DNA of 64,000 nucleotides. Origin: UBA7672 sp963784415. Lineage in GTDB: Bacteria; Pseudomonadota; Alphaproteobacteria; Caulobacterales; Hyphomonadaceae. The translations under genes were made by a program, and so were the position numbers. This document shows positions 1 through 9,273 of this stretch, one piece after another. Position 1 is the first letter of the stretch; every line of letters begins with the position of its first letter. The stretch lies in contig CAWARK010000016.1 of the NCBI GenBank assembly GCA_963784415.1, positions 1 to 64,000 of the forward strand, in the 5' to 3' direction. Below the pieces are notes generated by a model. The model was given only the letters and a program-made list of their open reading frames with translations. It was not told the DNA's origin and searched no databases.

Positions 1-1649
1 GCTCGCACACTGTCGCAGCGCAAGGCGGCATCTCCGCCTCGCTCGGAAACATGGGCCAGGATGACTGGCGCTGGCACATGTACGACACGGTGAAGGGTGC
101 CGACTGGCTCGGCGACCAGGACGCCATCGAATACATGGTCCGCGCCGCCCCTGCCGCAGTCTACGAGCTCGAACACTGGGGCGTGCCCTTCTCGCGCACG
201 GAAGAAGGCAAGATCTACCAGCGCGCCTTCGGCGGCATGACGAAGAACTATGGCGAAGCCTCGATCCAGCGCACCTGCGCTGCGGCCGACCGCACCGGCC
301 ACGCCATGCTCCACACGCTGTACGGCCAATCGCTCAAGAACGCCGTCGACTTCTTCATCGAATACTTCGCGCTCGACCTCATCATGGAGGATGGCGTCTG
401 TCGTGGCATGACCGCGATCAAGCTCGACGACGGCACGATGCACCGCTTCCGCGCGCAACGCGTTATCCTCGCGACCGGCGGATATGGCCGCGCCTATTTC
501 TCGGCGACCTCGGCGCACACCTGCACCGGTGATGGCGGCGGCATGGCGCTGCGCGCGGGCCTCCCCCTGCAGGACATGGAATTCGTCCAGTTCCACCCGA
601 CCGGCATCTACGGCTCGGGCTGCCTCATCACCGAAGGCGCGCGCGGCGAAGGCGGCTATCTCACCAACTCCAAGGGCGAGCGTTTCATGGAGCGCTATGC
701 GCCGACCGTGAAAGACCTCGCCTCGCGCGACGTCGTCTCACGCGCCATGACGATGGAGATCCGCGAAGGCCGCGGCGTGGGCGCCCACAACGACCACATC
801 CACCTCCACCTCGATCACCTCGATCCGAAAATCCTGCACCAGCGTCTCCCGGGTATCTCGGAAAGCGCCAAGATCTTCGCCGGCGTCGACCTCACCAAGG
901 AACCGATCCCGGTCCTGCCGACCGTCCACTACAACATGGGCGGCATCCCGACGAACTATCACGGCGAAGTCCTCACCAAGGCCGGCGACGATCCCGACAG
1001 CATCGTGCCCGGCCTGATGGCCGTGGGCGAAGCCGCCTGCGTCTCGGTCCATGGCGCCAACCGCCTCGGCTCCAACTCGCTGATCGACCTCGTCGTCTTC
1101 GGTCGCGCGGCGGGTCTTCGTTGTGGCGAGAAGCTCGAAAACAACGCCAACCAGCGCGACCTGCCGAAGAACGCCGGCGACGATCACCTCGCCCGCTTCG
1201 ACAAATTCCGCAACGCCAAAGGCGGCACGTCCACCGCCAAGCTCCGCGCCACCATGCAGAAAGCGATGCAGGAAGACTGCGCCGTGTTCCGCACCGGCGA
1301 GACGCTGCAGTCCGGCGTCAAGCGCATCGCCGAAGTCATGGCCGGCGTGTCCGACATCTCGATCCAGGATCGCGGCCTGATCTGGAACACCGACCTCATC
1401 GAAACGCTCGAGTTCGACAACCTTATCGTCCAGGCCGCCGTCACCGTGAACTCCGCCGCCAACCGCGAAGAAAGCCGCGGCGCCCACGCCCGCGAAGACT
1501 TCCCGAACCGCAACGACGACACGTGGATGAAACACACGCTCTCGTGGATCGACGACAAGGGCGCCGTGAAGCTCGATTACCGCCCCGTCCACGCCTACAC
1601 GATGTCCAAGGACGTCGAGTACATCAAACCGAAGCCGCGGGTTTACTAA
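1..1649 (+). CDS. sdhA: Succinate dehydrogenase flavoprotein subunit, 5' end outside window
   Basis: Catalytic FAD subunit of succinate dehydrogenase (complex II), oxidising succinate to fumarate at the inner membrane. The frame is open from base 3 and begins SHTVAAQGGISASLGNMGQD, so the gene starts before the window; the His in SHTVAAQGG is the residue that covalently binds FAD in this family. About 548 residues are present. The active-site segments LTEGARGEGG-type (seen as ITEGARGEGG), HYNMGGIPTN and GANRLGSNSL are all visible, and the C-terminus (DYRPVHAY...) is complete. The usual partner sdhB is not adjacent but lies about 5.1 kb downstream on the same strand. Confidence 0.97.
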   Translation, partial: SHTVAAQGGISASLGNMGQDDWRWHMYDTVKGADWLGDQDAIEYMVRAAPAAVYELEHWGVPFSRTEEGKIYQRAFGGMTKNYGEASIQRTCAAADRTGHAMLHTLYGQSLKNAVDFFIEYFALDLIMEDGVCRGMTAIKLDDGTMHRFRAQRVILATGGYGRAYFSATSAHTCTGDGGGMALRAGLPLQDMEFVQFHPTGIYGSGCLITEGARGEGGYLTNSKGERFMERYAPTVKDLASRDVVSRAMTMEIREGRGVGAHNDHIHLHLDHLDPKILHQRLPGISESAKIFAGVDLTKEPIPVLPTVHYNMGGIPTNYHGEVLTKAGDDPDSIVPGLMAVGEAACVSVHGANRLGSNSLIDLVVFGRAAGLRCGEKLENNANQRDLPKNAGDDHLARFDKFRNAKGGTSTAKLRATMQKAMQEDCAVFRTGETLQSGVKRIAEVMAGVSDISIQDRGLIWNTDLIETLEFDNLIVQAAVTVNSAANREESRGAHAREDFPNRNDDTWMKHTLSWIDDKGAVKLDYRPVHAYTMSKDVEYIKPKPRVY

Positions 1650-1652
1650 CGA

Positions 1653-2351
1653 ATGACGGATATGGGGGCGGACGGTTTTGCTTCGCTGTCGCCCGACGAG
1701 ATGGAGGCGTTCGAGAAGCACTGCTCCTCTGCTCTTGGTGAAAGCCTGCATGTTTGGCACGAGCTTTCCTCAGATACGGTGCACTTAGACGTTCTACCTT
1801 TCCCTCCGATCAAGCACCGACAGTCTTGGACGTTTGTCACCATGGGCATGAGCGCTCTTGAGATGACAATGCCTGAAGCAGCCGTAGCTGAAGGCATGCC
1901 AAAACGCACGGAACTGATGATTTCGCTGCCCGCCGATTGGATGCCCACGAAAACATTCGACTCCATCGACTTCGATGAGGATTCATTTGTGCCTGTTGGC
2001 ATAATGAAAAGTCTGGCCCGTTATGCGCATCAGGCGGGCACTTGGTATGGCAGCGGGCATACAATCCAGTGGGAAATCCCTGCAGGCCATGCACTCGCCG
2101 ACTTCGCAGGTTTCCTTCTAGCCGCCCCCGTCAAGCATCCCGCAAGCTTTCATCGCCACGTGCGCGCCGATGGCCACGAAGTTGCAATTCTCGCTATGCA
2201 TCCTCTTTATCAGGAGGAGCTGGAATTCAAGCGGACCAAAGGAGCGAACGCGCTCTACACGCTCGCCGATCGGTCCGACTTTTCCGATTTAATTGAGCCC
2301 GGCCGCCCCTCACTTTTAAAGCAGCAACGATTCTGGGATCGCTTTACCTAG
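1653..2351 (+). CDS. Suppressor-of-Fused (SUFU) domain protein, first copy
   Basis: A 232-residue protein starting three bases after the sdhA stop. The segments HLDVLPFPP, WTFVTMGMSALEM, RTELMISLPADW, LARYAHQAGTWYGSGHTI and FAGFLLAAP match the pattern of the bacterial SUFU domain family. There is no signal peptide or membrane segment, so it should be cytoplasmic. Bacterial SUFU proteins have been proposed as immunity proteins of polymorphic toxin systems, but no toxin gene is visible nearby and the role here is unknown. Its base composition is less GC-rich than the flanking sdhA, which could mean later acquisition. The family call rests on motif recognition only. Confidence 0.75.
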   Translation: MTDMGADGFASLSPDEMEAFEKHCSSALGESLHVWHELSSDTVHLDVLPFPPIKHRQSWTFVTMGMSALEMTMPEAAVAEGMPKRTELMISLPADWMPTKTFDSIDFDEDSFVPVGIMKSLARYAHQAGTWYGSGHTIQWEIPAGHALADFAGFLLAAPVKHPASFHRHVRADGHEVAILAMHPLYQEELEFKRTKGANALYTLADRSDFSDLIEPGRPSLLKQQRFWDRFT

Positions 2352-2508
2352 CCCGCATGACTATCCCCGACATCCAAGCCGAAGCTACAGGTTTACTGGA
2401 CAGCCCCAGCGGAGCTCTTCTTGGGCGACCGCACCCATGTAGTCCCGCTTGACGCGCCTCTCCCCACACGCCAACCCTCCCGAAAACACCAACTCCGGAA
2501 ACGCCCCC

Positions 2509-3123
2509 ATGAAATTCTTCAACGCGCCGATGCCCGCGCCGAACCCGCGCCGTGTCCGCATCTTCCTCGCCGAGAAGGGCGTCGAGCTGCCGACTGTCGA
2601 AGTCGGCATTATGACCGGCGAGCTGAAACAGCCTGAGCATCTCGCGCGCGATCCGCTCGGCCAGCTGCCGACGCTGCAGCTCGACGATGGCAGCTTCCTC
2701 TCCGAGACTGTCGCGATCTGCCGCTACCTCGAGAGCCTCCACCCCAATCCGCCCATGTTCGGCCGCAACGCGCTCGACACGGCGCGCATCGACATGCTGA
2801 CGCGCCGCGTCGAATTCCAGATCGGCACGCCCGCCGGCATGTTCTGGCGCCATGCGCATCCGTTCACCGCGCGCGTCGTCGTTCCGCAATACAAGGAGTT
2901 CGGCGAGTCGAACCGCGCCCACTACGACCGCGGCCTCGCCTGGATCGACAACGAGCTGAACGGCCGCGATTTCGTCGCCGGCGCCGACTACACGATCGCC
3001 GACATCTGCCTTCTGACCATGGTGGATTTCGCCGACTGGATCGGCCTCAAGGTTCCGGAAAATCTCACGCACGTCCGCGCCTGGCACGCCCGCGTCTCGG
3101 AACGCCCAAGCGCAAAGGCCTGA
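2509..3123 (+). CDS. Glutathione S-transferase family protein
   Basis: A 204-residue cytosolic GST. The N-terminal thioredoxin-like half contains NPRRVRIFLAEKGVELPTVEV and the glutathione-binding stretch GQLPTLQLDDGSFLSETVAICRYLE, with the cis-Pro of QLPTL and the SET motif. The helical C-terminal half carries the N-capping pattern DYTIADI. The length is usual for the family. The chosen ATG begins MKFFNAPMP; an upstream in-frame extension looks non-coding. It probably conjugates glutathione to electrophiles, but the substrate cannot be told. Confidence 0.92.
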   Translation: MKFFNAPMPAPNPRRVRIFLAEKGVELPTVEVGIMTGELKQPEHLARDPLGQLPTLQLDDGSFLSETVAICRYLESLHPNPPMFGRNALDTARIDMLTRRVEFQIGTPAGMFWRHAHPFTARVVVPQYKEFGESNRAHYDRGLAWIDNELNGRDFVAGADYTIADICLLTMVDFADWIGLKVPENLTHVRAWHARVSERPSAKA

Positions 3124-3136
3124 CGCAAAACTCTAG

Positions 3137-3853
3137 CTACGCTTCTTGCCGAACGCGCCGGGCGCTGCTGCACGCCGCCACCGGCGTTGGCGCACGCGCA
3201 GCCTGTTGCGCCTGTGCAGCGCGCTGCTTTTCGTACTCCGCCAGCGCGCGCTTCACCGGATCGTTGTCCGGCGCAACGTCGCTGCGCGGCGTTGGAACAA
3301 CACCCGGCATGGCCGCAATACCGTTATTCGGATCAGGCCCATACGCGTTCGGTCCCGCCTGCCCCGGCATCAGCGACAGGTAGGCAAGGTTGAGCGTGAC
3401 CCCCGCAAACGTGATCCCCAGCAGCACGCTTGGCGCGAGCCCCATCGACGGCGCGACCTCCTGGTTCATCAGGTAGGCCAGCGCACCGAGATCGCCCGCC
3501 GTCGCCATCTGCGCCGGGATCAGGAACTGCAGCACGAAAGCCAGCACCGGCAGGATCACGATACCCGGCCGGCACAACCGATAGAGCCGCCCGGAATGTC
3601 CAAGGTCGTGATACCGGCGGATGTTCATCGCATCGCCAAAGGCGAGCAGCACCGTGCAGCCCAGCGCACACGCCTGCATCACCAGCGAACCCGCCTCGCC
3701 CATCATGCCCGTGAGCGACGCGCTGCTGGCGATCGTCACAGCAATAAACGGCAAGGCGAAACTGACGATGTATCCCTGCTGGCTCAACCGGCCTTCGGGC
3801 GCTTTCAGCTTCTGAAAAATGGACGCCATGATTGTCCCCGCAGACGGTGTCAT
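3137..3853 (-). CDS. DUF805-like integral membrane protein
   Basis: About 238 residues with four hydrophobic segments in the first 150 residues and the signature IRRYHDLGHSG, which resembles the RRLHDxGxSG motif of DUF805 membrane proteins. The rest is a Pro/Ala/Gln-rich cytoplasmic tail. ATG at 3853 is preceded by AGGAGG 11 bases upstream. The last residues (CSSARRVRQEA) look out of frame: dropping one base near 3170 would give an end reading AAPGAFGKKRS and a stop at about 3127, so a single-base error near the 3' end is possible. Function unknown. Confidence 0.7.
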   Translation of the reverse strand: MTPSAGTIMASIFQKLKAPEGRLSQQGYIVSFALPFIAVTIASSASLTGMMGEAGSLVMQACALGCTVLLAFGDAMNIRRYHDLGHSGRLYRLCRPGIVILPVLAFVLQFLIPAQMATAGDLGALAYLMNQEVAPSMGLAPSVLLGITFAGVTLNLAYLSLMPGQAGPNAYGPDPNNGIAAMPGVVPTPRSDVAPDNDPVKRALAEYEKQRAAQAQQAARAPTPVAACSSARRVRQEA

Positions 3854-3995
3854 TTTACCCAAATCCTCCTGATCCTTGATTAAGAGCGCTCTCGAATTTC
3901 ATTCGATCGTCTGCGCCCGACCGTCCAGCTTGACCCGGCCGCCCCGACCGTTTCACCCTCCGTTTCAGCCTTTCAGGCTCGAACAGGGGCTTCTC

Positions 3996-5753
3996 ATGTC
4001 AGTGAAACTTACCCGGCGCGGCGCGCTGATGACCGGCGGCGCGATGCTTGCCCTCGCCGCCTGTGGCGAAGCACAGAAGCCGCCCGCCACAGCGGACGCC
4101 AACGCCGACTTCGACGCCATCTCGAAAACCTGGCTCGACCAGCTCGCCTCATCCTCACCCGTCTACGCCACAGCGCTGGGCGATCACCGCTTCGACGGCG
4201 ACCTGCCGGACGTCAGCGCAGACCGGCCGCACCGCCCGCATGACGCAGGTCAAAGCGACAAAGGCAAAACTCGCCGCCCTCGATCACGCCACGCTCTCGC
4301 GCGACAATCAGGTCGACGCTGCCATGATCGGCGAGTCGCTCGACAACGAGACCTTCCAGACGGAAAAGCTGCAGAACTGGGCGTGGGATCCGCTCACCTA
4401 TTCCGGCCTCACCGGCGGCGCGCTCTATTCGCTGATGGCGCGCGAGTTCGCGCCCCTGCCCGAGCGCCTGCATCAGCGCCGCCGCGCGCATGGAAAAATT
4501 CCCCGCGCTGCTCGCCGAGACGCGCAAGCAGCTGGTCGCCGAACGCGTGCCGCCGATCCATGCGCAGACCTACTCTGCGCAGAATGGCGGCGCGATCTCC
4601 ATCATCGACGACCTGATCCTCGCGCAGGCCTCCGGCCTTGGCCCCGATGACAAGGCGCGCCTGACAAAGGCCGCTGAAACCGCCCGCGCCGCCATCGCCG
4701 AGCATCAGACATGGATCGACAAGACGCTGGTCCCCGGCGCCAAGGGCGATTTCCGCTATGGCCCGCTCTACGACGAACAGCTCCGCTTCTCGATCAACGC
4801 CCCGACGCCGCGCGCCGATCTCCTGTCGAAAGCCCGCGCAGACGCCGACGCCATCCGCGACCAGATGTTCGAGATCTGCGCGAAGCTCACCAACGCCAAG
4901 CCCACCGCCGACAAGCTCGCCACCATCAAGGCCGGCATGGCGATCGCCGCGAAGGACCGTCCGCTCCGCCAGAACGTCATGGCCGACGCCACCAAGACGC
5001 TCGCCGAAGCCACCGCCTTCTGCCGCGAGAAGGACTTCATCTCGATGCCCGACGCGGCCGTGAAGATCATCGAGATGCCGAAATTCCAGCAGGGCGTCGC
5101 CGTCGCCTATTGCGACTCAGCCCGGTCCGCTCGATCGCAAGCTCGACACGTTCTACGCCATCTCGCCCATCCCCGCCGACTGGACCGATGCGCAGACGAA
5201 ATCCTTCCTCTCCGAATACAACAGCCACATGCTCTACGAGCTCTCGATCCACGAGGCGATGCCGGGCCACTACCTGCAGATCTGGCACTCGAACAAGAAC
5301 CCCAGCGTGCCGCGCGCCGTGCTCGGCTCGGGCACATTCATCGAGGGCTGGGCCTGCTACGCGGAAGACCTGATGATCGAGATGGGCTTCGGCGCCGACA
5401 ATCCGCTGCGCGTCCTCACCAACCTCAAGATGCGCCTGCGCTCCGTCACCAACGCCATTCTCGACCAGGGCATCCATGTCGAGAACTGGGACGAGGCGAC
5501 CGCCATGAAATTCATGACCGCCGAAGCCTTCCAGGAAGAACGCGAAGCCGCCGGCAAATGGACACGCGCGCGCCTCTCCTCCGGCCAGCTCTCCACCTAT
5601 TTCGTCGGCTGGGGCGAACACCACGCGCTCCGGAAAGACGCGGAGACGAAATGGAGCGCGGATTTCGCGCTCAAGAAATATCACGACACCGCGTTGTCGC
5701 ACGGCTCCCCGCCGGCCCGTTTCGTCCGTGCATTGATGTTTGACGAACCGTAA
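3996..5753 (+). CDS. DUF885 family peptidase, lipoprotein, interrupted by three frameshifts
   Basis: About 584 residues once three apparent single-base insertions (near 4218, 4474 and 5117) are removed. The N-terminus is a signal with a twin-arginine-like start (MSVKLTRRGALMTGG) and a lipobox LALAAC, so the protein is probably exported and lipid-anchored. The C-terminal third has the zinc-metallopeptidase-like motif HEAMPGHYLQ and the segments FIEGWACYAEDLMIEMGF and YFVGWGEH typical of DUF885 proteins. Reading resumes cleanly in the new frame at each site (for example PGPLDRKLDTFYAISPIP after the third). Either a broken gene or, more likely, consensus errors in an intact gene. Confidence 0.85.
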
Positions 5754-5874
5754 CCTGACGCACATGCCTTGACCGGGATTCACCATCGGTTCAGACAGAT
5801 TCCTGTACCTTCAAACTGCGTCGTTTGGTGCATGTGCGGTTGACGCCCGCGCGCAGAATAACCATTTCGGTCTC

Positions 5875-6663
5875 ATGCCAGATATCTGGGGTCAGTCGTC
5901 CGAAAAAGGCCGCGTCGGCCAGGAACTTCGCGAAGAAGTTCAGCTCCATCTCGCGCGTCATCTTGGCGAACCGCACGTCGCCTTTTCCGATCAGGATGGC
6001 TGGGCCGGCCGCTCGCGCGAACCCGGACCGTCCGTTGACGTCATGGTCGTGCCGCCCGAGGGCGAGCGCCGCTTCGCCTATGTCTGCACGTTCGGCTCGT
6101 CCCTGAAAAAAGTCGCAGCCGCTGCCGATCCCGGCCTCACCAGCTTCGCCTTCGCCAGCCCCGCCCTCGCGACCTCCACCGCCGCCACTTCCGGCCGCAT
6201 GGAGTTCGTGCTCGCCGTGCCGCAATGCGGCGACGCCCGCGCCGATCTCGGCATGTTGAACCTCGGCGCCAACACGGTCCGCCAGTTCGCCAAGCTGGTT
6301 CACATCCAGAAGATCCGCGTCAGCGCCGGCCAGACCGTCCAGTTCAGCCGCAACCCGCACCCCATCCTCGAAGGCTCGAAACAGGTCGCGTTCGCCTTCA
6401 TGCCGCCGCGCCTGCCCGCCGACGGCTTCGCCCGCCTCAAGACGAGCGAGGGCGAGACGATCAGCTTCTGGGCCCCCATCCCGATCACCCGCGACGAACT
6501 GCAGGCCGGCGTCCACCACGGCGCCTCACGCTTTGCCACCGGTCTTCTCAAGGCCGGCGTCACCGAAATGCTGCACGCCGCGCGCCCGTCCGCCGCCCGC
6601 GGCGTCTATGGTTTGCGCCGCCCTGTCGCCGACCAGCTGCGCAGCCTGTTCAAGCGCGACTGA
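5875..6663 (+). CDS. SUFU-like domain protein, second copy
   Basis: A 262-residue cytoplasmic protein with a layout like the SUFU family: VDVMVVPPEGERRFAYVCTFGSSL, then MEFVLAVP, LGANTVRQFAKLVHIQKIRV, LEGSKQVAFAFMPPRLP and ETISFWAPIPITRDELQ. It differs strongly from the SUFU protein at 1653, so the two are divergent relatives rather than a recent duplication. It sits directly upstream of sdhB (about 105 bases). Start ATG (MPDIWGQSS) is the first in frame. The function is unknown and the family call is less certain than for the first copy. Confidence 0.65.
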   Translation: MPDIWGQSSEKGRVGQELREEVQLHLARHLGEPHVAFSDQDGWAGRSREPGPSVDVMVVPPEGERRFAYVCTFGSSLKKVAAAADPGLTSFAFASPALATSTAATSGRMEFVLAVPQCGDARADLGMLNLGANTVRQFAKLVHIQKIRVSAGQTVQFSRNPHPILEGSKQVAFAFMPPRLPADGFARLKTSEGETISFWAPIPITRDELQAGVHHGASRFATGLLKAGVTEMLHAARPSAARGVYGLRRPVADQLRSLFKRD

Positions 6664-6768
6664 TTCGCACCCAATTCTTTGATCTGCCGCGACTTTCCGG
6701 CGCTTGTGCAAAGCGAAACGGTGGGTAGATTGCGGCCAACTTCAGGTCCGCCGGGGAACCAGCACTCG

Positions 6769-7548
6769 ATGGTCGAACTCACGCTGCCGCAGAACTCCAA
6801 GATCAAGGCCGGCAAGCGCTGGCCGAAGCCTGCTGCGGCCAAGAAGCTCCGCACCTTCAAGATCTACCGCTATGATCCGGAAACCGGCGGCAATCCGCGC
6901 TGGGACTACTACACGATCGACATGAGCAAGGTCGGGCCGATGGTCCTCGACGTGCTGATCTACATCAAGAACGAGATCGACCCGACGCTCACCTTCCGCC
7001 GCTCCTGCCGCGAAGGCGTCTGCGGCTCGTGCGCCATGAACATCGGCGGCGGCAACACCATCGCCTGCACCAAGGGCTGGGACGAATTCTCCGGCGACAT
7101 CACCATCTCGCCGCTGCCGCACCAGGCCGTCGTGAAAGACCTCGTCCCCGACCTCACAAACTTCTACGCGCAGCACGCCTATGTGCAGCCCTACCTGAAA
7201 ACCGAAACGCCCGAGCCGCAGAAGGAATGGCGCCAGTCGGAAGCCGACCGCTCGAAGCTCGACGGCCTCTACGAGTGCATCATGTGCGCCTCGTGCTCCA
7301 CCGCCTGCCCCAGCTACTGGTGGAATGGCGACAAATTCCTCGGACCGGCCGCCCTGCTGCAGGCCTATCGCTGGATCATCGACAGCCGCGACGAAGCCAC
7401 CGGCGAGCGCCTCGACGACCTCGAGGATCCGTTCAAGCTCTACCGCTGCCACACCATCATGAACTGCGCGCAGGTCTGCCCGAAGGGTCTCAACCCCGCC
7501 AAGGCCATCGCGGAGATCAAGAAGCTGATGGTCGAACGCGCGACCTGA
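6769..7548 (+). CDS. sdhB: Succinate dehydrogenase iron-sulfur subunit
   Basis: A 259-residue electron-transfer subunit of complex II. The N-terminal ferredoxin domain holds the [2Fe-2S] cysteines in SCREGVCGSCAMNI and a distal Cys in NTIACTK. The C-terminal domain holds CIMCASCSTACPSYWWN and CAQVCPKGLNP for the [4Fe-4S] and [3Fe-4S] clusters. Start chosen at the ATG beginning MVELTLPQNSKIK, the normal N-terminus of alphaproteobacterial SdhB, rather than an upstream extension. It is separated from sdhA by five unrelated genes, so the subunits may be made from separate transcripts. Confidence 0.97.
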   Translation: MVELTLPQNSKIKAGKRWPKPAAAKKLRTFKIYRYDPETGGNPRWDYYTIDMSKVGPMVLDVLIYIKNEIDPTLTFRRSCREGVCGSCAMNIGGGNTIACTKGWDEFSGDITISPLPHQAVVKDLVPDLTNFYAQHAYVQPYLKTETPEPQKEWRQSEADRSKLDGLYECIMCASCSTACPSYWWNGDKFLGPAALLQAYRWIIDSRDEATGERLDDLEDPFKLYRCHTIMNCAQVCPKGLNPAKAIAEIKKLMVERAT

Positions 7549-7679
7549 TCCGGGTTCGCCGACTGTTCTTCCAACCTGTCGGGTTTTGCGGCCGTGAGAA
7601 TGGCTGGCAGAACAGGCTGATATGAAAGTGTCACATCTCCGCGCTAGTCGGATCCACTGAATCGTGGGGTCTGTCGAGC

Positions 7680-8357
7680 ATGCCTGCCAACCTTCCTCGC
7701 CGCCTTTTTGGCGAGCTGCTCGGCTCCTGCCTGCTTGCAGCCACCGTCATCGGATCCGGCATCCTCGCGGTCCAGCTATCTGGCGGCAATGACGGCGTCG
7801 CCCTGCTCGGCAACACGCTCGCGACCGCAGCGATGCTTTACGTGCTCGTCGCAACACTCGGCCCCGTCTCCGGCGCACACTTCAATCCCGCGGTCACGCT
7901 GGTGATGTTGTTGCGCGGCGAGACACGGCCCGCCGACGCGGTCGCCTACATTGCCTTGCAGATCACCGGCTGCATCGCAGGCGCCATACTTGCGCACGCC
8001 ATGTTCGATCTCCCGCTGATCCAGCAGGCCACCCACGACCGCGCCGGCTTCGGCCGCATGCTGGCCGAAGGCGCGGCCACCTTCGCGCTGGTCTTCGCCA
8101 TCCTCGGCGGCGTGCGCCACCGCCCCAACGACCTCCCGGCGATCGTCGCACTGGTCATCACTGCTGGCTACTGGTGGACGTCCTCGACCTCCTTCGCCAA
8201 CCCCGCCATCACCATCGCCCGCGCTCTCTCCGACACCTTCGCCGGCATCCGCCCGCAGGACGCGCCGGGCTTCATCTTCGCCCAGCTCGCCGGCGCCGGT
8301 CTCGCCTGGCTTGCGGGCGGTTGGCTATTCGGCAAGACGACGCCTCGCGCGCACTGA
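7680..8357 (+). CDS. MIP/aquaporin family channel, AqpS-like
   Basis: A 225-residue membrane channel with the two half-helix motifs of the family: SGAHFNPAVT (first NPA) and SFANPAITIARALSDTFAGI (second NPA). About six membrane segments. The aquaporin-MAPEG-ArsC-acetyltransferase gene order suggests a role like that of AqpS, the aquaglyceroporin of rhizobial ars operons that lets arsenite leave the cell after ArsC reduction. That role is an inference from neighbours; the sequence itself shows only the channel family. No ArsR-type repressor gene lies upstream. Confidence 0.9.
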   Translation: MPANLPRRLFGELLGSCLLAATVIGSGILAVQLSGGNDGVALLGNTLATAAMLYVLVATLGPVSGAHFNPAVTLVMLLRGETRPADAVAYIALQITGCIAGAILAHAMFDLPLIQQATHDRAGFGRMLAEGAATFALVFAILGGVRHRPNDLPAIVALVITAGYWWTSSTSFANPAITIARALSDTFAGIRPQDAPGFIFAQLAGAGLAWLAGGWLFGKTTPRAH

Positions 8358-8420
8358 AAAAGCATGACAGGTTCGCCCGCGACGGCGCAGACCGTCCGGG
8401 GAAATCGGGAAGACTTCCAC

Positions 8421-8834
8421 ATGCAAACGCACGCCTACGTCGCCATCGTCACGCTCGTGTCGCTGCTGGTTTTTGTCTGGATGATGATGGGCGTCGGCGC
8501 CGCGCGCCGCAAGTCCGGCATCCAGGCCCCGACCATGACCGGCGATCCGGGGCTGGAGCGTGCCATCCGCATCCATCTCAACACGCTCGAATGGCTCCCG
8601 ATCTTCCTGCCCTCGCTCTGGCTCTGCCACATCTTCTGGCAACCGCAGGACCAGACCGGCATCATCGTCGCCGCCATCGGCGTCGTGTGGATCATCGGCC
8701 GCATCATCTACGCGCTCGGCTACGCCGCCGACCCAGCGAAGCGGGAGACCGGCTTCATGATCCAGCTTGTCGCGACCGCCGTCCTGCTCTTCGGCGCCCT
8801 CGGCAAGGCGATCATGGTTCTCATCGCCGGGTGA
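8421..8834 (+). CDS. MAPEG family membrane protein
   Basis: A 137-residue protein with four membrane helices. The segment GDPGLERAIRIHLNTLEWLPIFLP contains the MAPEG hallmark ERAxRxHxNxxE; IIGRIIYALGYAADPAKRETGF is the second conserved stretch. MAPEG proteins include glutathione-dependent transferases and peroxidases. Start ATG at 8421 (MQTHAYVAIV) is preferred over an upstream in-frame ATG because the added residues are not family-like. It lies within a tight same-strand group, 63 bases after the aquaporin and 4 bases before arsC, so it is probably co-transcribed. Confidence 0.9.
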   Translation: MQTHAYVAIVTLVSLLVFVWMMMGVGAARRKSGIQAPTMTGDPGLERAIRIHLNTLEWLPIFLPSLWLCHIFWQPQDQTGIIVAAIGVVWIIGRIIYALGYAADPAKRETGFMIQLVATAVLLFGALGKAIMVLIAG

Positions 8835-8838
8835 TGTG

Positions 8839-9273
8839 ATGAGCCGTTTCCCGGTCGTCATCCACCACAACCCGGACTGCGGCACGTCCCGCAACGTGCT
8901 CCGCATCATCGAAGCCGCCGGCTACACGCCGACCATCATCGACTACCAGCGCGAAGGCTGGACCCGCCCCCACCTGCTCACGCTCTTTGCGGCTGCAGGC
9001 GTCACTGCGCGCGAAGCCCTGCGCGAGACCAAATCGCCCGCCGCCGACCTCGGTCTCCTCGATACCGCCATCACCGAAGACCAGCTCATCGCCGCGATGA
9101 TCGAACACCCCATCCTCGTGAACCGCCCCTTCGTCGCCACGCCCCGAGGCGTCAAACTCTGTCGCCCCGACAGCGCAACCGTCCTCGATCTCCTCGACCA
9201 ATGGCCCACCGGCCCCTTCCACAAGGAGGACGGCGCACTGCTGATCGACGCCGACGGAAAGCGCGTCGCATGA
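8839..9273 (+). CDS. arsC: Arsenate reductase, glutaredoxin-coupled ArsC family
   Basis: A 144-residue reductase of arsenate to arsenite. The catalytic Cys is in HHNPDCGTSRNVL near the N-terminus, and the C-terminal conserved segment ILVNRPFVATPRGVKLCRP carries the arginines that bind the oxyanion. The length is typical. ATG at 8839 gives the normal N-terminus MSRFPVVIHHNPDCG. The stop overlaps the start of the next gene (ATGA), which implies translational coupling with the acetyltransferase. Confidence 0.95.
   Translation: MSRFPVVIHHNPDCGTSRNVLRIIEAAGYTPTIIDYQREGWTRPHLLTLFAAAGVTAREALRETKSPAADLGLLDTAITEDQLIAAMIEHPILVNRPFVATPRGVKLCRPDSATVLDLLDQWPTGPFHKEDGALLIDADGKRVA

Noticed and set aside
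738..1760. Long antisense open frame over sdhA (340 residues)
   Set aside because: It mirrors the codon structure of sdhA in high-GC DNA, has a low-complexity Val/Gly/Asp-rich product and no family-like motif.
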